Source: Owenia fusiformis
Lineage: Eukaryota; Annelida; Polychaeta; Sabellida; Oweniidae
Length of the DNA stretch: 64,000 nt
NCBI GenBank assembly: GCA_903813345.2
Contig: CAIIXF020000010.1
Span: 15,428,181 to 15,492,180, forward strand
Direction: 5' to 3'
The notes under the pieces are model-generated. The model worked only from the letters and a program-made list of their open reading frames with translations, was not told the origin of the DNA and made no database searches. Position 1 is the stretch's first letter. Each line of letters begins with the position of its first letter. Shown piece after piece: positions 47,101 to 60,600 of the stretch. The translations under genes and the position numbers were made by a program.

Positions 47101-50100
47101 CAGGGTCAACATCGTAACAAAGCAAGGTGTCAAGAAACAATGCCACCCCTTTCACTGCAAAAACTACTCTATAGTACATAAAGTGTCAATAATGTATCAT
47201 TCATTTTAATCATTTAATTCTAAAGTTACCTGAAAATATTGGCCTGTATTCCTCTGAGATGACATTATTTTTCATTGATTCATATTTTTGAATACCTTGT
47301 TCACTCCTAGTGTTTTTAGAACATCCAAATATGAACACCTCTCATTGTTAGCGTCTCCATTGGACACTCTATCTACACATAATAAAAATTCTTTAAGATT
47401 CCATCAGATTTGAGAAAGTTATTCCAAAATTAGAGGGTAACGTTGTTGTTTTTTCACCCAGTACACGGATAAAAACAGATTCTTTCTAGAATTATGTTTT
47501 ATAGCTTCAAAGATTACATAAAATCAGATCCTTTCTAGAATTATGTTGAGTAACATGAGAAGTAAAACCTGCTTAAAACATAATCCGCTTAAGGTATGAT
47601 TTATAATTCAATATGATTTATGCGGTATTTATATTAGATGTACATAATATTCTTGATGAATATGCGAGACTGTTTATGATAAAACTATTCAGAATTTTTC
47701 CTTTCATACATTTTTCATGCATATCATTAACATATTTTGATTTTATATTTCAGGGTTCGGTTGCGGGCTCAGTGCAAGCTTCAGACAGGCTGATGAAGGA
47801 ACTAAAAGATATCTATAAGTCAGTATGAACTTGTGATACTACTGTACTTCTACTTAATTTGGTGCTACTTATTTTGGCTGATTTGCTGTTTTGAACATTA
47901 GGCAACTACTTAATTTGGTGGACTTGCTTATGTTTTGTGGGAGAAGGACCTCTATTCAAGAAGAATTTTCAGCATGACTGCTTAATTCAGAATGGATACC
48001 ACCTTTTCGTAAAATATATTAGATTTTAATAACTCAAGTACCAGTTGTCAGAATCAGTTCAAATTCTATGTGCTGATGCTAGTATTGGATCTGCTATGCC
48101 TTAGCTTGCTATCTAGTTAGTATTATTTTAAAATATATAACATAACTCAGTATTGATTTACCCTTGTAATGTTTGAATTTCTTACATTTATTTCATATTT
48201 CTGTTCAGGTCCGACAGTTATAGAAAAGAACATCAAGAAGGTGCGGGAGATATAGGTGGCAGCAAGGGTTGCTACAGCGTGGACCTAGTCAATGATTCGC
48301 TCTATGAATGGAATGTAAAATTCTATAAAGATGCGTAAGTATTTACTTTCAGTAATAAAAATGCCATGAAGATTATCATTTAAAAAAAATTGAGTGGAAG
48401 AGTTGGAAGTGTCAAGGAATAAAGTCAACAAGCATACAGAGAGCATTATTCATTCAACATATGCTATATTCTAAACACAGAAAAACTGGTGTTTTTATGT
48501 CACCACCATAAGTTCTTATAGTCTCAGACTTTTTTTGGTTCATGGTGCTCGTTGGTCAGTGCCTGTAACATTTTGCATCTTAATGTCTTGTATTTGTTTG
48601 CTATAATCACTGCTTTTGTACAGGTCAATCATCCCATTGCTTAAAACTAGTAAAAGATGGACTTCATAACAGTTATTTTTATCAATTTGATGTTACATTT
48701 CAAATTGCTGAAAATATGGTCAATTATTATATGTGTTTCTTAATTTGCAGAATTGACTCTGACAGCCCCTTGCACAGCGATCTCATAAAATTAAAACAGC
48801 AAGAAAATAGGGACTATATACTGTTAAACATTACTTTTATGGTGAGTAGATAGCTTAATGTCTTCAATTTCGACCATAGTGATATTTCATTTATTAACTT
48901 GTTTATTAGAAATAAACTGAATGAGCTGTCAATATTTGCTTCATAATATCTAATTGAAATTTATAAATTGAGAAACAACCTCCAGTAAACAATATGATTC
49001 TAAAAAGCAACAGAATAACCAAATTCAATTTTACTGACTAAAATACAAGCACAATTACGAATTAAATATCTCTTTTGTCTTCCAGGAAACCTTTCCATTT
49101 GATCCGCCATTTGTGCGGGTGATCACTCCTGTCCTGAATGGGGGTTACGTTTTAGGGGGAGGAGCTATTTGCATGGAGCTGCTGACCAAACAAGGCTGGA
49201 GTAGTGCATATAGTGTCGAGTCTGTTATACTTCAGATCACAGCTACACTCGTCAAAGGCAAAGCTAGGATCACCTTCGGTGCAACAAAGGTATTTTAGTG
49301 TATATATTTCATGCGTTATACTGAATCAATAAAGGCTTTACTTTATAGCTTTGAAATCTAGTTGAAGTTTTATTCTTAATGAGATTCAGGGAGGTTTTAA
49401 AAATTGAGATATTAAATTTCCATCTGTTTGATTGATATGTTATTTAAAGAAAACTACTGTCTAAAGTTTCAATACCTTATGGGTTTTGGGTTTTATTTTC
49501 AGAGCCAATATAGCCTTGCTCGTGCAAAGCAATCGTTTAAATCTCTTGTGCAGATACATGAAAAAAATGGTAGGTATTTTTATTATCATTATTGATTTAT
49601 TGGATTCGCTTTGAAAACAGTGTCACACACAGTAAAATGTACTGTGAAACTGTGCATTACTGTAAAATAGATAAATACTGATCAAAAGCATTTAAGAATC
49701 AATTAATTGCAAAATCTTTTCTGTTTGCAAGTTGTCCAGTCAGCTCATTGCTGTCTAGACCATTTTATCATTTTTCTAGATTGGAACATGTGTTTAACAT
49801 GAGAACCCTTGTCAACAGGCTTCAGTATTATTTTCACTTATTTATTTGATGGTAGAATTGATATTAATTATAAGGACAGATTTAATTGTTCAGGTAACTG
49901 AGTTGACATATACTGTAAAATAAATTATTTCAATAGTGAATTTTCCTTTATGGCCATGTAGGTACCATACAGGGTGTCATGAAAGTATGGGCCTCCCCTA
50001 GGCAGACATATACCAATATAGTATGTGTCTTATATCATTTCAAAACTTATCCAAAGTTACATGGATTCGCCAAATATCATGGTTCAACCCTTAAATGTGA

Positions 50101-50445
50101 AAAAATTACAGGCATTTCATAATTCAGGGTTTGGCCAAAATTGATATATGGCAAATCAACGTAAATTTTAATAAGCTTTAAAATAATATATGACACATAC
50201 AATGACGACACTGGTATATGTCTGCAAAGGGGGGCCCCCATGATTTCGGGACACCCAGTATTTCACTTTCAGTTGAATATTTCAATTATACTTATACACG
50301 TTACACATAACTCATCAGAGTATATAGTTTGGGATATCCACTCACAAATAAAATTAATATCCTTCAGAAATAATATGATATATCTCTTATTATTCTTAAT
50401 GTTTACATTCCAGGTTGGTTTACACCACCCAAGGAGGATGGCTAG
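41158..50445 (+). CDS. UBE2Q2: UBE2Q-family ubiquitin-conjugating enzyme E2
   Basis: Exons 41158-41319, 44608-44712, 44909-45010, 45368-45462, 46998-47094, 47754-47818, 48209-48334, 48751-48841, 49086-49289, 49503-49569 and 50414-50445 join in frame to 381 aa, close to vertebrate UBE2Q2. The N-terminal region ([18 protein letters not shown]... then [14 protein letters not shown]) is an RWD-like domain typical of UBE2Q. An acidic DEEEDEDD linker in exon 4 precedes [20 protein letters not shown] and the UBC core. The catalytic cysteine is Cys310 in [19 protein letters not shown], with [10 protein letters not shown] before it. The end WFTPPKEDG is characteristic. It accepts ubiquitin from E1 as a thioester and passes it to substrates with E3 ligases, in cytosol or nucleus. 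UBE2Q1 is the close alternative. It is divergent from the BTB-ZF gene. Introns 1, 4 and 10 hold foldback elements. Confidence 0.95.
42096..42803. mobile_element. foldback element in UBE2Q intron 1
   Basis: Inverted ends AACCAAACCTGTCTGGCCCA and its complement, flanked by T/A consistent with a TA target, lead into arms of about 120 bp containing CTGGGCCAGACGAG and TTACTCCGGAAAAAA-like sequence. The interior of about 470 bp is non-coding. Confidence 0.75.
45247..45410 (+). repeat. triplicated splice-acceptor/exon-start segment of UBE2Q exon 4
   Basis: Three versions of a ~45-bp segment with ATGTTGCCAGGGCAA occur in tandem (about 45247-45290, 45311-45347, 45359-45400). Only the third, after TTTCAG at 45361-45367, opens into the full exon; using the first acceptor (after TTTCAG at 45255) runs into TGA at about 45349. 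The second lacks the AG. Confidence 0.7.
45682..45703. repeat. GTCACCAC/GTGGTGAC hairpin repeat
   Basis: Eight-base arms around a short loop, followed by ATATTG. Related sequence stands at 52693-52720 (only one arm) and at 61741-61767 (11-base arms). It probably marks the end of a short dispersed repeat family. Confidence 0.5.
46375..46777 (+). mobile_element. MITE with ATTCAAACAT ends, copy 2
   Basis: Opposite orientation to the copy at 1311-1565, with the same terminal ATTCAAACAT and ATGTTTGAAT and the same CCAATCAGAATGCAGCATAG core. It is 403 bp, longer than copy 1 owing to central sequence. It abuts the 159-bp foldback. It lies in UBE2Q intron 4. Confidence 0.7.
46779..46937. repeat. 159-bp foldback repeat, copy 2
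   Basis: Same palindrome and same length as 1151-1309, inverted, with one spacer base to the adjoining MITE as in copy 1. Confidence 0.85.
49970..50258. mobile_element. TA-flanked MITE in UBE2Q intron 10
   Basis: TA at 49968-49969 and 50259-50260 flank inverted ends CAGGGTGTCATGAAAGTATG and CTGGGTGTCCCGAAATCATG. The centre carries a second inverted pair around TATAAGACACATACTAT-like sequence. It is a 289-bp non-coding unit of Tc1/mariner-type ends. Confidence 0.75.
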
Positions 50446-52928
50446 TAGCTCAACACACCATGCAGTAGTAGCACTCGAACATTCTACATACAACACTCTA
50501 AGCATGGGCAGCCAATTAACACTATGCTGGTTTACAGACACACACACCTTGCTTGGCAATGCCACAGTAAGCACTAAGTACAAAACTTTACAACTGTCAA
50601 ATTCTTATTGGATGGCATGGACAAAATGAGCCAGATTGGTGATAACTGTATTGAAGTGCAGTGTTCTATACATAGCAGTAAAGTATAAAGTATACACCAC
50701 ATGTTTGATCGGCCATGAGGTACCAAGTTGTATTATTACATTGGACAATATAGGCAAAATACCTTTGGAGCGTGGGTCTATGGGGTTTTTATGTGTGGAA
50801 AATATTCTATGAACAAGCACCATGTATGAACCATAGTGATATTTAACTTCCAGATTTCATATGTTGTGGGGTCACCTTGCCCTGCTGTATATAATGGAAC
50901 TTGGTTCAGGATTTTCTTTGCTGAAAACAATTAAATGCAATGACTGATTTGAACTGGCATGCAAGGCACAGCTCAAATTGAAATGAAAAACCTACCTTTT
51001 TTCAAGCAGGTGTGGGTTTCTAATTCTAAGGGAGCTCACATGTTGGTTTATTAGAGTCAAAGTAGATCAAGTCAGATGCAGCCTTTAACTAGGGGCAAAT
51101 ATTTAATGAGCCTGATCCCAAAATTTGATGCATGAGCTAAGGAATTCCATTTCATGGTTTATCAACACTGGAGGTCATGCTTCAGTTATAGTATTTAAGG
51201 GAAAAATAAGGGATACAATATAATAAAAGTAGTGTATGAAGTATGATATTGCATTACACTGCGAGCTGATTGTTGCTACAAGTGTTTATGTGTTTAATCT
51301 GTTGAAATTATAGATTTGAAGGTGTATTCGCTTTTCTTGAAGTTATGAACATTCTGTAGTAATTTTTATATGCTTTAGATATAGGGTCAAGGTGCATCAA
51401 ATGAAATTAAAACAACTTATTTGGTTCTGGATGTGTCAAACAAATGTTCTGGTAACTTAGTTTATGGCTAAAATACCATATTCTTCTATACATGTACAAT
51501 GAAGATAAAAAATGATAAATTTCATAATTTGTTCATTTATTGAATACATTTTCTATATTATACATGATGGTAACTTAACATGTTATATTTCTTGCGAGTA
51601 CGGTAACTTAACATGTTATATTTCTTGTAAGTACAATATCGTGTCATTTGGACAGTCAAATTATGACTAATAGAATCAGATCTATAGGGGATGACAAAAT
51701 TACAAGCAATGTGTCCAATTGACCTACCGATGTATCCCATACGATGTCAAAGACCCCAATATGTATAAATTGGTCAAGTTATTAATGATTCAAAGTGCAA
51801 AAATGTTTAAATTTTTCCAGATAATAAATATGGTAACCATATGTGTAGAGAAATAATACATTATTGTAAAAATCTTTAGTTTTACTAAAATAAAGTTTGC
51901 ACTTTGTGTATTTTTGAAAATAGACATGACAAGGAATGATTTGAGCCAAAAGATATTGTAAAATTGAAATAATTTTTGTTAAGCTTGCTCGCTAGATCTG
52001 ATTCTCCCTTTAATGAAAACCTACATTTCAAATACATTTGCATTGAAGTGAGGGACTCAAAGGGCATATATTCGGACTCATCCTTTAACACCACCCCATT
52101 GTAAAAATCATTAACAGATTTGTATGTATTTCAGTGGGGATATCATAATTATACCTGCATGCCAGTTTGCCACTTGAGCGTCCTTAAGTTAGGTTGCATT
52201 CAAGCCTTATGTTACTAGGTTCTTAAAACGTTTGAATGCAATAGGTCTCAGTTTTATTTTTCACTTATTCCATATTGTTACACGTAAGAGTTAATAATAA
52301 AGTATGAATTAAAGTGACTCGAGAAAAAAGGATGTGTATGTATACACTCTTAAGTAACAAACAAGTATTTAATAAATGATTTAGTTTCAGCAAGAATTTA
52401 TGTGAGATAAATATGTGTTATGGGACACACTGAATAAATCATAAAACTTCCAAATAAGGTCTGATGTCAAGTTTATTTGAGGCTAGAGTAAATAACATCT
52501 CAAACTCTGATCCAAAATTTAAAATTGGAAACAAACTATATCTTGCACCAATATACTTTGACACAAACATTATTTTTTCTAACTATATTACTGTTTGAAT
52601 TTTTACCATTTGCCACTGTATTACTAAACATTATAGACACTTTGAGTCAAAGTCTATTGATACTGTAACTAGAATGCAGTCAAGAATTTTATGTTACCAG
52701 CAAGAAGTGGTGACATATTGTCAGTTGTTATTATGCCTGGTGTTTGGAATTGGTGATTGCATTGGTGTAATTCATTAAATCCATCAAAATATCCACAAAA
52801 CTCATTTTTCAAAATTGTGATATCACAAACGTTAAATTGTCCTTAATAAACTGGACACCTGTCAAATCATTGTTCCTATGCTATGGCATTCAGCCATATT
52901 TGGCCAGTGTATAACTACCTTAAGTGAA
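50446..52928. other. UBE2Q 3' UTR and downstream intergenic sequence
   Basis: Follows the UBE2Q stop. Several AATAAA hexamers occur (for example near 51889 and 52298), any of which could end a long 3' UTR; none can be chosen. A 45-bp direct repeat (GTAACTTAACATGTTATATT) lies at about 51570-51625. No further gene was recognised. Confidence 0.4.
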
Positions 52929-53166
52929 ACACCCTGACATTTGAGCTCAGATTCTTACTTTTACTTGGACATCAGCAAACATGAGGTTCAATTCTTATGG
53001 CAAAATAGGTTCAATTCTTATGGCATAAGGACAGATCTAATCTTATGCCCGCTATAAGAACAGATCTACTCTAATGCCCAGCATAAAATTTGAACCTATT
53101 TCGCCCAACCATCATGTTTGCTGATGTCTGAGTAAAAGTAGAAATCAGAGTTCAAATGTCGGGGTG
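52929..53166. mobile_element. foldback MITE
   Basis: Inverted ends ACACCCTGACATTTGAGCTC and its diverged complement lead into arms containing ACATCAGCAAACATGA. The 238-bp unit has repeated TTCAATTCTTATGGCA in the centre. It is non-coding. Confidence 0.7.
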
Positions 53167-53297
53167 TAATTGAAAATTATATTCAGTTATTAACAAATAG
53201 ACCCACATCTTTTAGTTCAGTGTTTAAATCATGCACAATGATGGCATATATGTGATGAAGTTTTAAAAGTTTCATTTTTGTAATCTGTGAATTTAGG

Positions 53298-53512
53298 ATT
53301 CAAACATGACTATGCTCTAATTGAATTTCTCAGAATGCAGCATAGCCAATATAGAACATTCTCTAATTCTCCAAAGATGCATGACCGTGCATGCTCTGTT
53401 CAATCTTCCGGGAATCTATATATTGGGACGTCACACCTATGAATGGCGAAAATAACAGCAAGTTTGGTTATTTTATGGACCCCCAATTCTGCTTTCATTT
53501 TTATGTTTGAAT
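53298..53512 (+). mobile_element. MITE with ATTCAAACAT ends, copy 3
   Basis: A 215-bp copy with both terminal repeats intact but, unlike copies 1 and 2, without the adjoining 159-bp foldback. It confirms the MITE's own boundaries. Confidence 0.75.
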
Positions 53513-54200
53513 TAAGAGGAGGGAAAGCCCCAAAACTGTATCCTGGTTACCATCTTCGTTTGTTCAAATTTTCACCGGCTAGTTTCCAAATACTACAACC
53601 CGATGTGATGTTTTAATTGATGTAGGCATATACCTTTCTTTATCTTTATGTGGAATAAGGATCTATAATTAAGAAATATAGACCGAAGAGCAGGGGTAAT
53701 ATCGTCGAATACACCCCGCAAGGCTAGGCACAAACGTTTTCTGTACCCCGAACGACTGGAGAGAATGAGGGGTTTGAAAGCTTTTGTGCCTAGTCCTAAG
53801 GCGTATATTTGATGATATTACCCCTGCTCTGAGGTCTATATTACAATTCGAACATGAAAACTCACCAAAATGTTACAAATCCTCATTATCACCGCCATTA
53901 CTATGGCCCGCTGTTATGACGTCACACATTACTCGTATTACCAGGGGTATTGCTCGCTAATATGCCCCGGGTGAAATGTTGACTTTGTTCACAGTTTATA
54001 GAAGGCGCGAATACAGTCATGTTTAATACTGGTCAACACACCAGAAATGAATGTACCATTATTCGAAGCCTATTTCGAAAATTTTAAGGTCACCATTTTG
54101 TTTGTTGATTTCGACCAATCAGAGATGTATGCCATCTCAATACAGCATATTATAAGCATAAGTCATCTTTGAACTCTGGGGTAAATCTCCCCTGGTTTGA
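53513..54200 (-). repeat. dispersed repeat, inverted partner of 17.1-17.5 kb
   Basis: Begins at GGGAAAGCCCC and ends near CAAAGATGACTTATGC reversed, matching 17470-17100. It is interrupted by the MITE at 53675-53842 and by extra sequence after it. Confidence 0.6.
53675..53842. mobile_element. 168-bp foldback MITE nested in a dispersed repeat
   Basis: Inverted ends AATATAGACC(TCA)GAGCAGGGGTAAT and ATTACCCCTGCTCTGAGGTC bound the unit. The inner arms include GGCACAAACGTTTTC-like sequence. It lies within the repeat that is continuous at 17100-17470. Confidence 0.75.
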
Positions 54201-54671
54201 ATCAGAATTAACAATGATATGTGGGCCTTACTAAGTCATTGACAGTCTGGTGTCCAATATTGCAAAATTTTTTTCTAGGCCCACCCTAAGCCCCTAGGGG
54301 GTGCCCTGGGCCCTCTCCCCCAGATCCACCAGTGCAATACGCTTACCTCATAGTCAATACAAATTGTTGGGTCTGAGGAGAACTTATAGCATCGAGCCAA
54401 GGCCATTGGCTATTTTTCCTCCTAAGGCCCACTACTCAGTACTCATAGTTTATCTACACCGAATTTACGAAATTTTATCCGACAAATGCACCATGTAAAT
54501 CGATTGACCAATCAGACTGCTCGTTACATTTTCTGTAGGCGCGCACCAAAATATTTTGTTTAGTTCGACTGACGTGAGTGCCATAAATTAGGCCGTCAGA
54601 TTACCTCGAGTGTATATATCTCATAGGTAAATCATTTACAGAATAAGTGTTTAGATGACCTTGAATGTGAT

Positions 54672-57600
54672 ATGAGTGAATCACGGCGTAAAAGGTACGG
54701 TCCAGGGCCACGAAACCGTTCTAACAGTGGAGACCAATTTCACAAAAATTCTCCTGGTCCGAGTAAAAATTCCAAGAATAAAATGAACAACGGACAGGCT
54801 AAGGTAAGTCTAGAACGAGTGATGCAGTCTGCAGTTTTGACAGTATGATAGAGTAAACTTTGGAAGTTTACACAACTATCAAAATACGCAGCAACCGTTG
54901 TTTTAGCTTCCCCACATCCTGTATTATCGCCCATCTTCTTTGCCTTGGATACCAAGTTTGCTTTTTAGGTTTTAATGCACAAGTTCACAACCCAATTGTA
55001 ATGGACTGAAGTCTTCTAGATATAAAGTTCATTTGCATTACTAGAATCATTTCAAAATTTGGTCTACAATAAGGCACAGTATGTTCGTCTCCGATGATAT
55101 TTTGGTCAGCCTTGTTGTATTACCCCCAGGCTTTGTATAAAAAACCTTGAACAACATAGTACCCCGGCCACATATTATAAGCCACATACATGTACAGTGG
55201 GGCCCCTACAGTGGGGGACAAAAATAATACTCAACCATCAAAAGTTGTCACAATAAGCTAAATTCCAAGTTTCGTTCACTTTAGGCCAGAGTCATGTTGG
55301 GAAATTTTCTGCATTCCTCTATTGAGTCACATGTTATTTTGCAAACAAGGATCACTCCTTCCCCACATAATCTACATCTTCCAGTTTTGCACAAAGAGTG
55401 CAAGTATGTACCTAGAAAAGACTTGTGAGAAGATTTGTTTGGTAAACTCATGCGCTTTCAACTAGAATTGAAAGCCCATGGTAATTGTATAAAAATTGAG
55501 AAAATTCAGTGAAAATAATTTCTGATATTTTTTTGAATTTTTTCACTGAATTTTCTTGTTTTTTATACACTTTATCAAATTATTCTTGTCACAATTCTTT
55601 TTTAGGCATACAAGTACCCCACTCTTTGTGCAAATCTGGAAGATGTAGCCCATGTGGGGAAGGAGTGATTTGTGGCGCAATCGGGCTACAAAATTTGAAA
55701 ATTACCTCAACATTTGAAGAGTCCGCTCTTATTTGTCATTATGGACACAAATTCCACTATATTTGGACCTACTAGGACAGAGAAAATAGAGCACTGAATA
55801 CACTGAGGTAAGAATTTATTTCATGTGCGACAGCAACAAATTGTCTGTTATGTTCCATTGTTTGATTACTCAGATTAGAATAAGTCATCTTTACTTGCAT
55901 CATTCAATTTACATTTTGAATGAATTGTCTTTTTTTGTCACTTTCAAAACCCATGTCAGTCAGACAAATATACAAAATTGTCACTTGCAAGGATTTATTT
56001 GTCACATCCGTTCATTTTTAAAGTCACATTGTGTCATACTTTTAGAAGCCAGGTCACCTTGTTACATACCCTTTGGGACCCCCCTTGTGAGCTATGCAAT
56101 GGAGCCCCCCCCCCCAAATGGGTTAAAGAGTGTTTGTAAGGCAAACCTCATAGAACCAGTCTTACTAGTAGTGAATTTAAGAAATATGATTGACAAACAC
56201 AAACACAACACAATAAAACTATAAAATCCTTAAAATATATTCACCACAGAACTCCTGAAACTGAAATAAAGGCTTAATACATGTACATGTACATGTATAT
56301 AGTTAAAGTTCACAAATCAATGGTAGTAATTTATGAAGTCTAGCTATGATGGTGTCACTGATGAGATCACCATTGTATATATATGTTTAAACTCATGTGA
56401 CTTATAAAAGAATGCGCACACAACTAGAGAAAAATGTTTGGCATTATGTAATTTATTGTTCTACTCTAGGCTAACTAATAACAACAAAATTACAGGAAAA
56501 TTGATTCATAGAATGAAATGAATCAATTACCCCCACCATCCGGAGAGGTTACATTGCATCGAAAAAACAAACCATGTATGAATTATGGCACCGTGGTGGG
56601 GGGGAGGGAGCCAAAAATTACAAGCAATATAGCATTTAACTAGCACATGTTGTCCGCTGCAAGGACAGTAGCAGAATAAGCAGATAACAGCCAGACACAA
56701 GAATTTTACATAACAGTTGAAGCATGCAGGAAACATATGTTGACCTGGTGATGACCCAGGTTGTCTTGAGAAACCCCTCTCAAGTTTAAATTAATTTCAC
56801 CATGAAATAATAATTAAACTCATGTGACTTATAAAAGAATGCGCACACAACTAGAGAAAAATGTTTGGCATTATGTAATTTATTGTTCTACTCTAGGCTA
56901 ACTAATAACAACAAAATTACAGGAAAATTGATTCATAGAATGAAATGAATCAATTACCCCAGATGGGCCAAACATTTTAAAGTAGAGTGTAGAAGTATTA
57001 TATATTCGAAGTAATTATTATAACAATCAAAGTCAAAAGATCAAGATCACTTCCCACTAATGTTGGTCATAAAAGTTCCTACTTCAATTTAATGGTAGAT
57101 TAGCTGTGAAATCTTTAATAACTTGAAGCCTGTTTTGAAGTGGCATCTCCAAATACCTTTGATAAGCAGAGGAACGCCAGTCCCCCATCAGTTGGATAAT
57201 ATCACTAGGTAAGTTGCATTGAAGACCCCAGGACGCTCCACCCCTACGAAAACTATGGGTAGAAAATTCTGTGCTACAGTAACCTGCTTTCGTGAGGTAA
57301 AGCTGTAGCATTGAAGTAAATAGTGAAGGTGGGAAAGGTTTCTTCTGATGTGGAGCTGGGAGGGTGAAGAGTGGATCTGTGACATTCTTTGGGCTTGTTA
57401 CAGCTAGGGTTGCTTTTAAAGCTGTAACAGGGCACAGGGGGTGGTTTGGCAAAGCTAAGAAGGGGACTGGCAGGACCCTCTCTTTACATTGTAGTGTTTT
57501 TGACCACTTTACTTGAAGCAAGATTCCCCAGCTGTTCATTGTAATATCAGACATTGTAAGATGTTTCTCTGGGTTAAACACATTAGGAACTAAATTTGAT

Positions 57601-60600
57601 TTCCTAAAGAGACCAAAGAAGGCTGTGAGACATAAACTCCAAAAGATAATATGAACATAGTTAGAAAGATCTAATTGTTTCTTAATGTCCAGCAAGTGCC
57701 GTGGCGTAATGGCAGCCTTCTGCCTAGGGGGTACTCCAAGTTTCTTTGATATGCCCATAAGCAGTGTGTCTAAGGGCCAGTTGCTTTGAAGTGGATTTGG
57801 TAAACCCATTTCTAAGTGTAATATCCTGATAATGTTAAGATATAATTTAATTGATGATGGTCTAATGTGGTCACTAAGAAATGCCACATAACGAAGCAAA
57901 TTAGACTGTGAAACAGGTGCTGGTGAATATCCCATTAACTTGCAGAAGTCTAGATATTTAGCAAGATGTGCTGCATAAGTGCGCTTGGTGTTGTCTGTGT
58001 AGGTATATCCCCTAAGTTCTATGATTTTCCTGTCCAGGCTATTTTCCAGCTGTGCCACTCTTTGATCTGAGGAAGAAGAAAAAGCATGGACTTTAGTGTC
58101 ATATGGTGATGAAGAATCATTGCAGATAACTCTGAATTAGGGAAAATTCCTGGATACAAAATAGCCTCTAATGTTAGAAAGTTTTTGGGCTCATTTAGTC
58201 TGGAAATTACATCTGGTAGAATATTGAGTTTCCCTGGGACATGAACGGCTCGAAGGTCAAAGTTATACTGAACAGATATCCAAAACATATGTCTCAATAT
58301 TTCCATTATACCAGGATGTTTTGTTGTACCCCGATTAACAATAGTCATGGCCACTGTAGAGTCAGTATGAATCAGAATGCGTTTATTCACCAGTACATGT
58401 TTCCATCTAAGGATGGCAAAATATACTGAGAGGACTTCTTTATAATTAATATGATAGTCTTTGTATTGAGGTACGTCCATAGCAAAATTTACATACATCC
58501 AGTCTCCTTGATAAAAGAGACCAGATGCTGTATTTGAAGCATCAACTTCAATGTCAACAACAGGCTTACTGTCCAATATAAGCGCTATGCCATTGAATGA
58601 GTCAATACAGTTCAACCACCACTTAATATCCTCTTTGAATTCTTTCCCTATTTTGTATTTATGTTTATTTCGTTTTAGCTTGCATATAGCATCAAGAACT
58701 CTCCTGGTGTAAATTCTACCGCCACGGATGACTTGTGCAGCCCAACTTAGCTTCCCAGCTAGCGATTCTAGCTGGGTACGTGTAGCTCGTTTAAGTAGCA
58801 GATATTGATTTAGCAAATTTTTAAAGTCTAGCAGTTTTTGTTGTGGTAACAGCATTTTCATTTTTTGCGAGTCTAGTTCCACGCCTAGAAATGTCAATAC
58901 CTGAGACGGACCATCCACTTTACCCCAACTAATTCCAAAGCCGAGGTCACGAAGCAGTCTAATTAATGAATTTAAATGCTCCATGCATTCCTCTTGGGTT
59001 TGTGCAATTATCAAAAAATCATCCAAGTAAACATAGATGTCACTGCAGTTGTACTTTCTCTGCATTACGCGTTTTATACTTTGAGTGATGCGATGGAATA
59101 TTTCGGGCGATTTGCGAGCCCCAAACATAAGTCTTGTATCAATGATGTAATCATATTTTTTACTATTTTTGAACTTCCATTTTAATCCAGCATATTGATA
59201 GTCTTGGGGGTGTATAGGAACGTATTGATACGCTTCACTTAAATCGACTTTGCACATCCAGTATCCAGGATGTAGGGCCTTTGTTGCATCATTAATTGTG
59301 GTATACCTATAAGATTTAATTGTAGCATAATCGTTGACAGCACTACCTTGCGGTTGACTGCAGTCATGTATTAATCGTATAGCCTCCGAATTGGGTTTTG
59401 GCACTGACCCTAATGCACTAATGATTGTTGGTTTATAATCCACTTTGATATAACGATTATTGTCAATTTCTTTTATTATTTGATTTTCCACTTTCCACTT
59501 GTTCTCAGAACAAATAGCTGAATTATAATTGTTCATTTCTGCAGAGGTTGGGAGGGCATCCTCATCAATTATTCGAAATCCATTATAAATACCATTTAAA
59601 ATAAAGTCCTTGTCATTATCTTCAGATAGTTCATTTTCCCATTTACTATAATTGAGGGGTGAGTTAATAGGTCCGTGAGAGGGGTGTTTTAGTTTCCCTG
59701 GTGTTCCTTCTGGGGGTGTTTCTTGAAACATTGCAGGCATAGATGCTCGAATCTGCAGTTTTCAAACCTGCAGATTCCTTTGTTGTAGTTACGACAAATA
59801 ACATTGCCGTTAGGTGCTGTTACATTATTTTCAGCCCTCCTGTTTGTTGTTACCTTCTGTTTCAGATGGGTACTACAGATATGAGGGATATCTGTCCCCC
59901 ATGCAAATCCTTTTAAAGCCTGGCGATATCTATATTCATCGTCATACAAAATGACACTTTGCCAGGTATAGCATTCTGCCAGTTCATAGATGTTAATTTG
60001 GTATTCCAAGTAGACTGCTACCTCAAATGAAGTATTGGTGGATATTAGATGAGTCAAAATTCTGTTACTCGCCTGCCCCCACTGTTCGATAGATACAGAT
60101 TCTAGTCGAGGTTTCTTTGATGTGCGCATTACCAAGCTGGTCTCCCCGTCAGCGGCCATGACTTTGTCTTTGTTTGTAAGGGAACGCAAAGATGGACGCA
60201 CAAAGTCTACTATCTTTAAATATTGCTCACCTTTGTTAGCGCTTGCACTGGCAGATTGAGTTGTGTTATCCTGCGTACCTATCCCAAGTTGCTGTAAAAC
60301 TTCGGATAACGAACGATCACCCTCTGCCTGTCTCTGCTGGGGGGTTTCTTCAGCTGATGAGGACGTTTGTTCATCGACTGCAGCGAAGTTAGGGGTCTCG
60401 GGCCCTTGTCCAGCTTGCAGGACGGTCAAGCCTTTTTCCAACAGTCTATATTGTCCTATTGGCTTGATTTTCATTGCCTTCAGGTCATCGGGCAATGCCA
60501 TACTTTTTAGTGACATCATGTTGGTAAATCCATTGTCACCGAGTGTCTTGATAGTGTCTGGTGATAGGCACCACTTCTCCAGGAAGTCTTCAAATTCCAT

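Noticed and set aside
56527-56736. 69-codon ORF resembling the start of the gag-like protein
   Set aside because: It is the A2 repeat copy of the same sequence and leads nowhere; an artefact of the split direct repeat.
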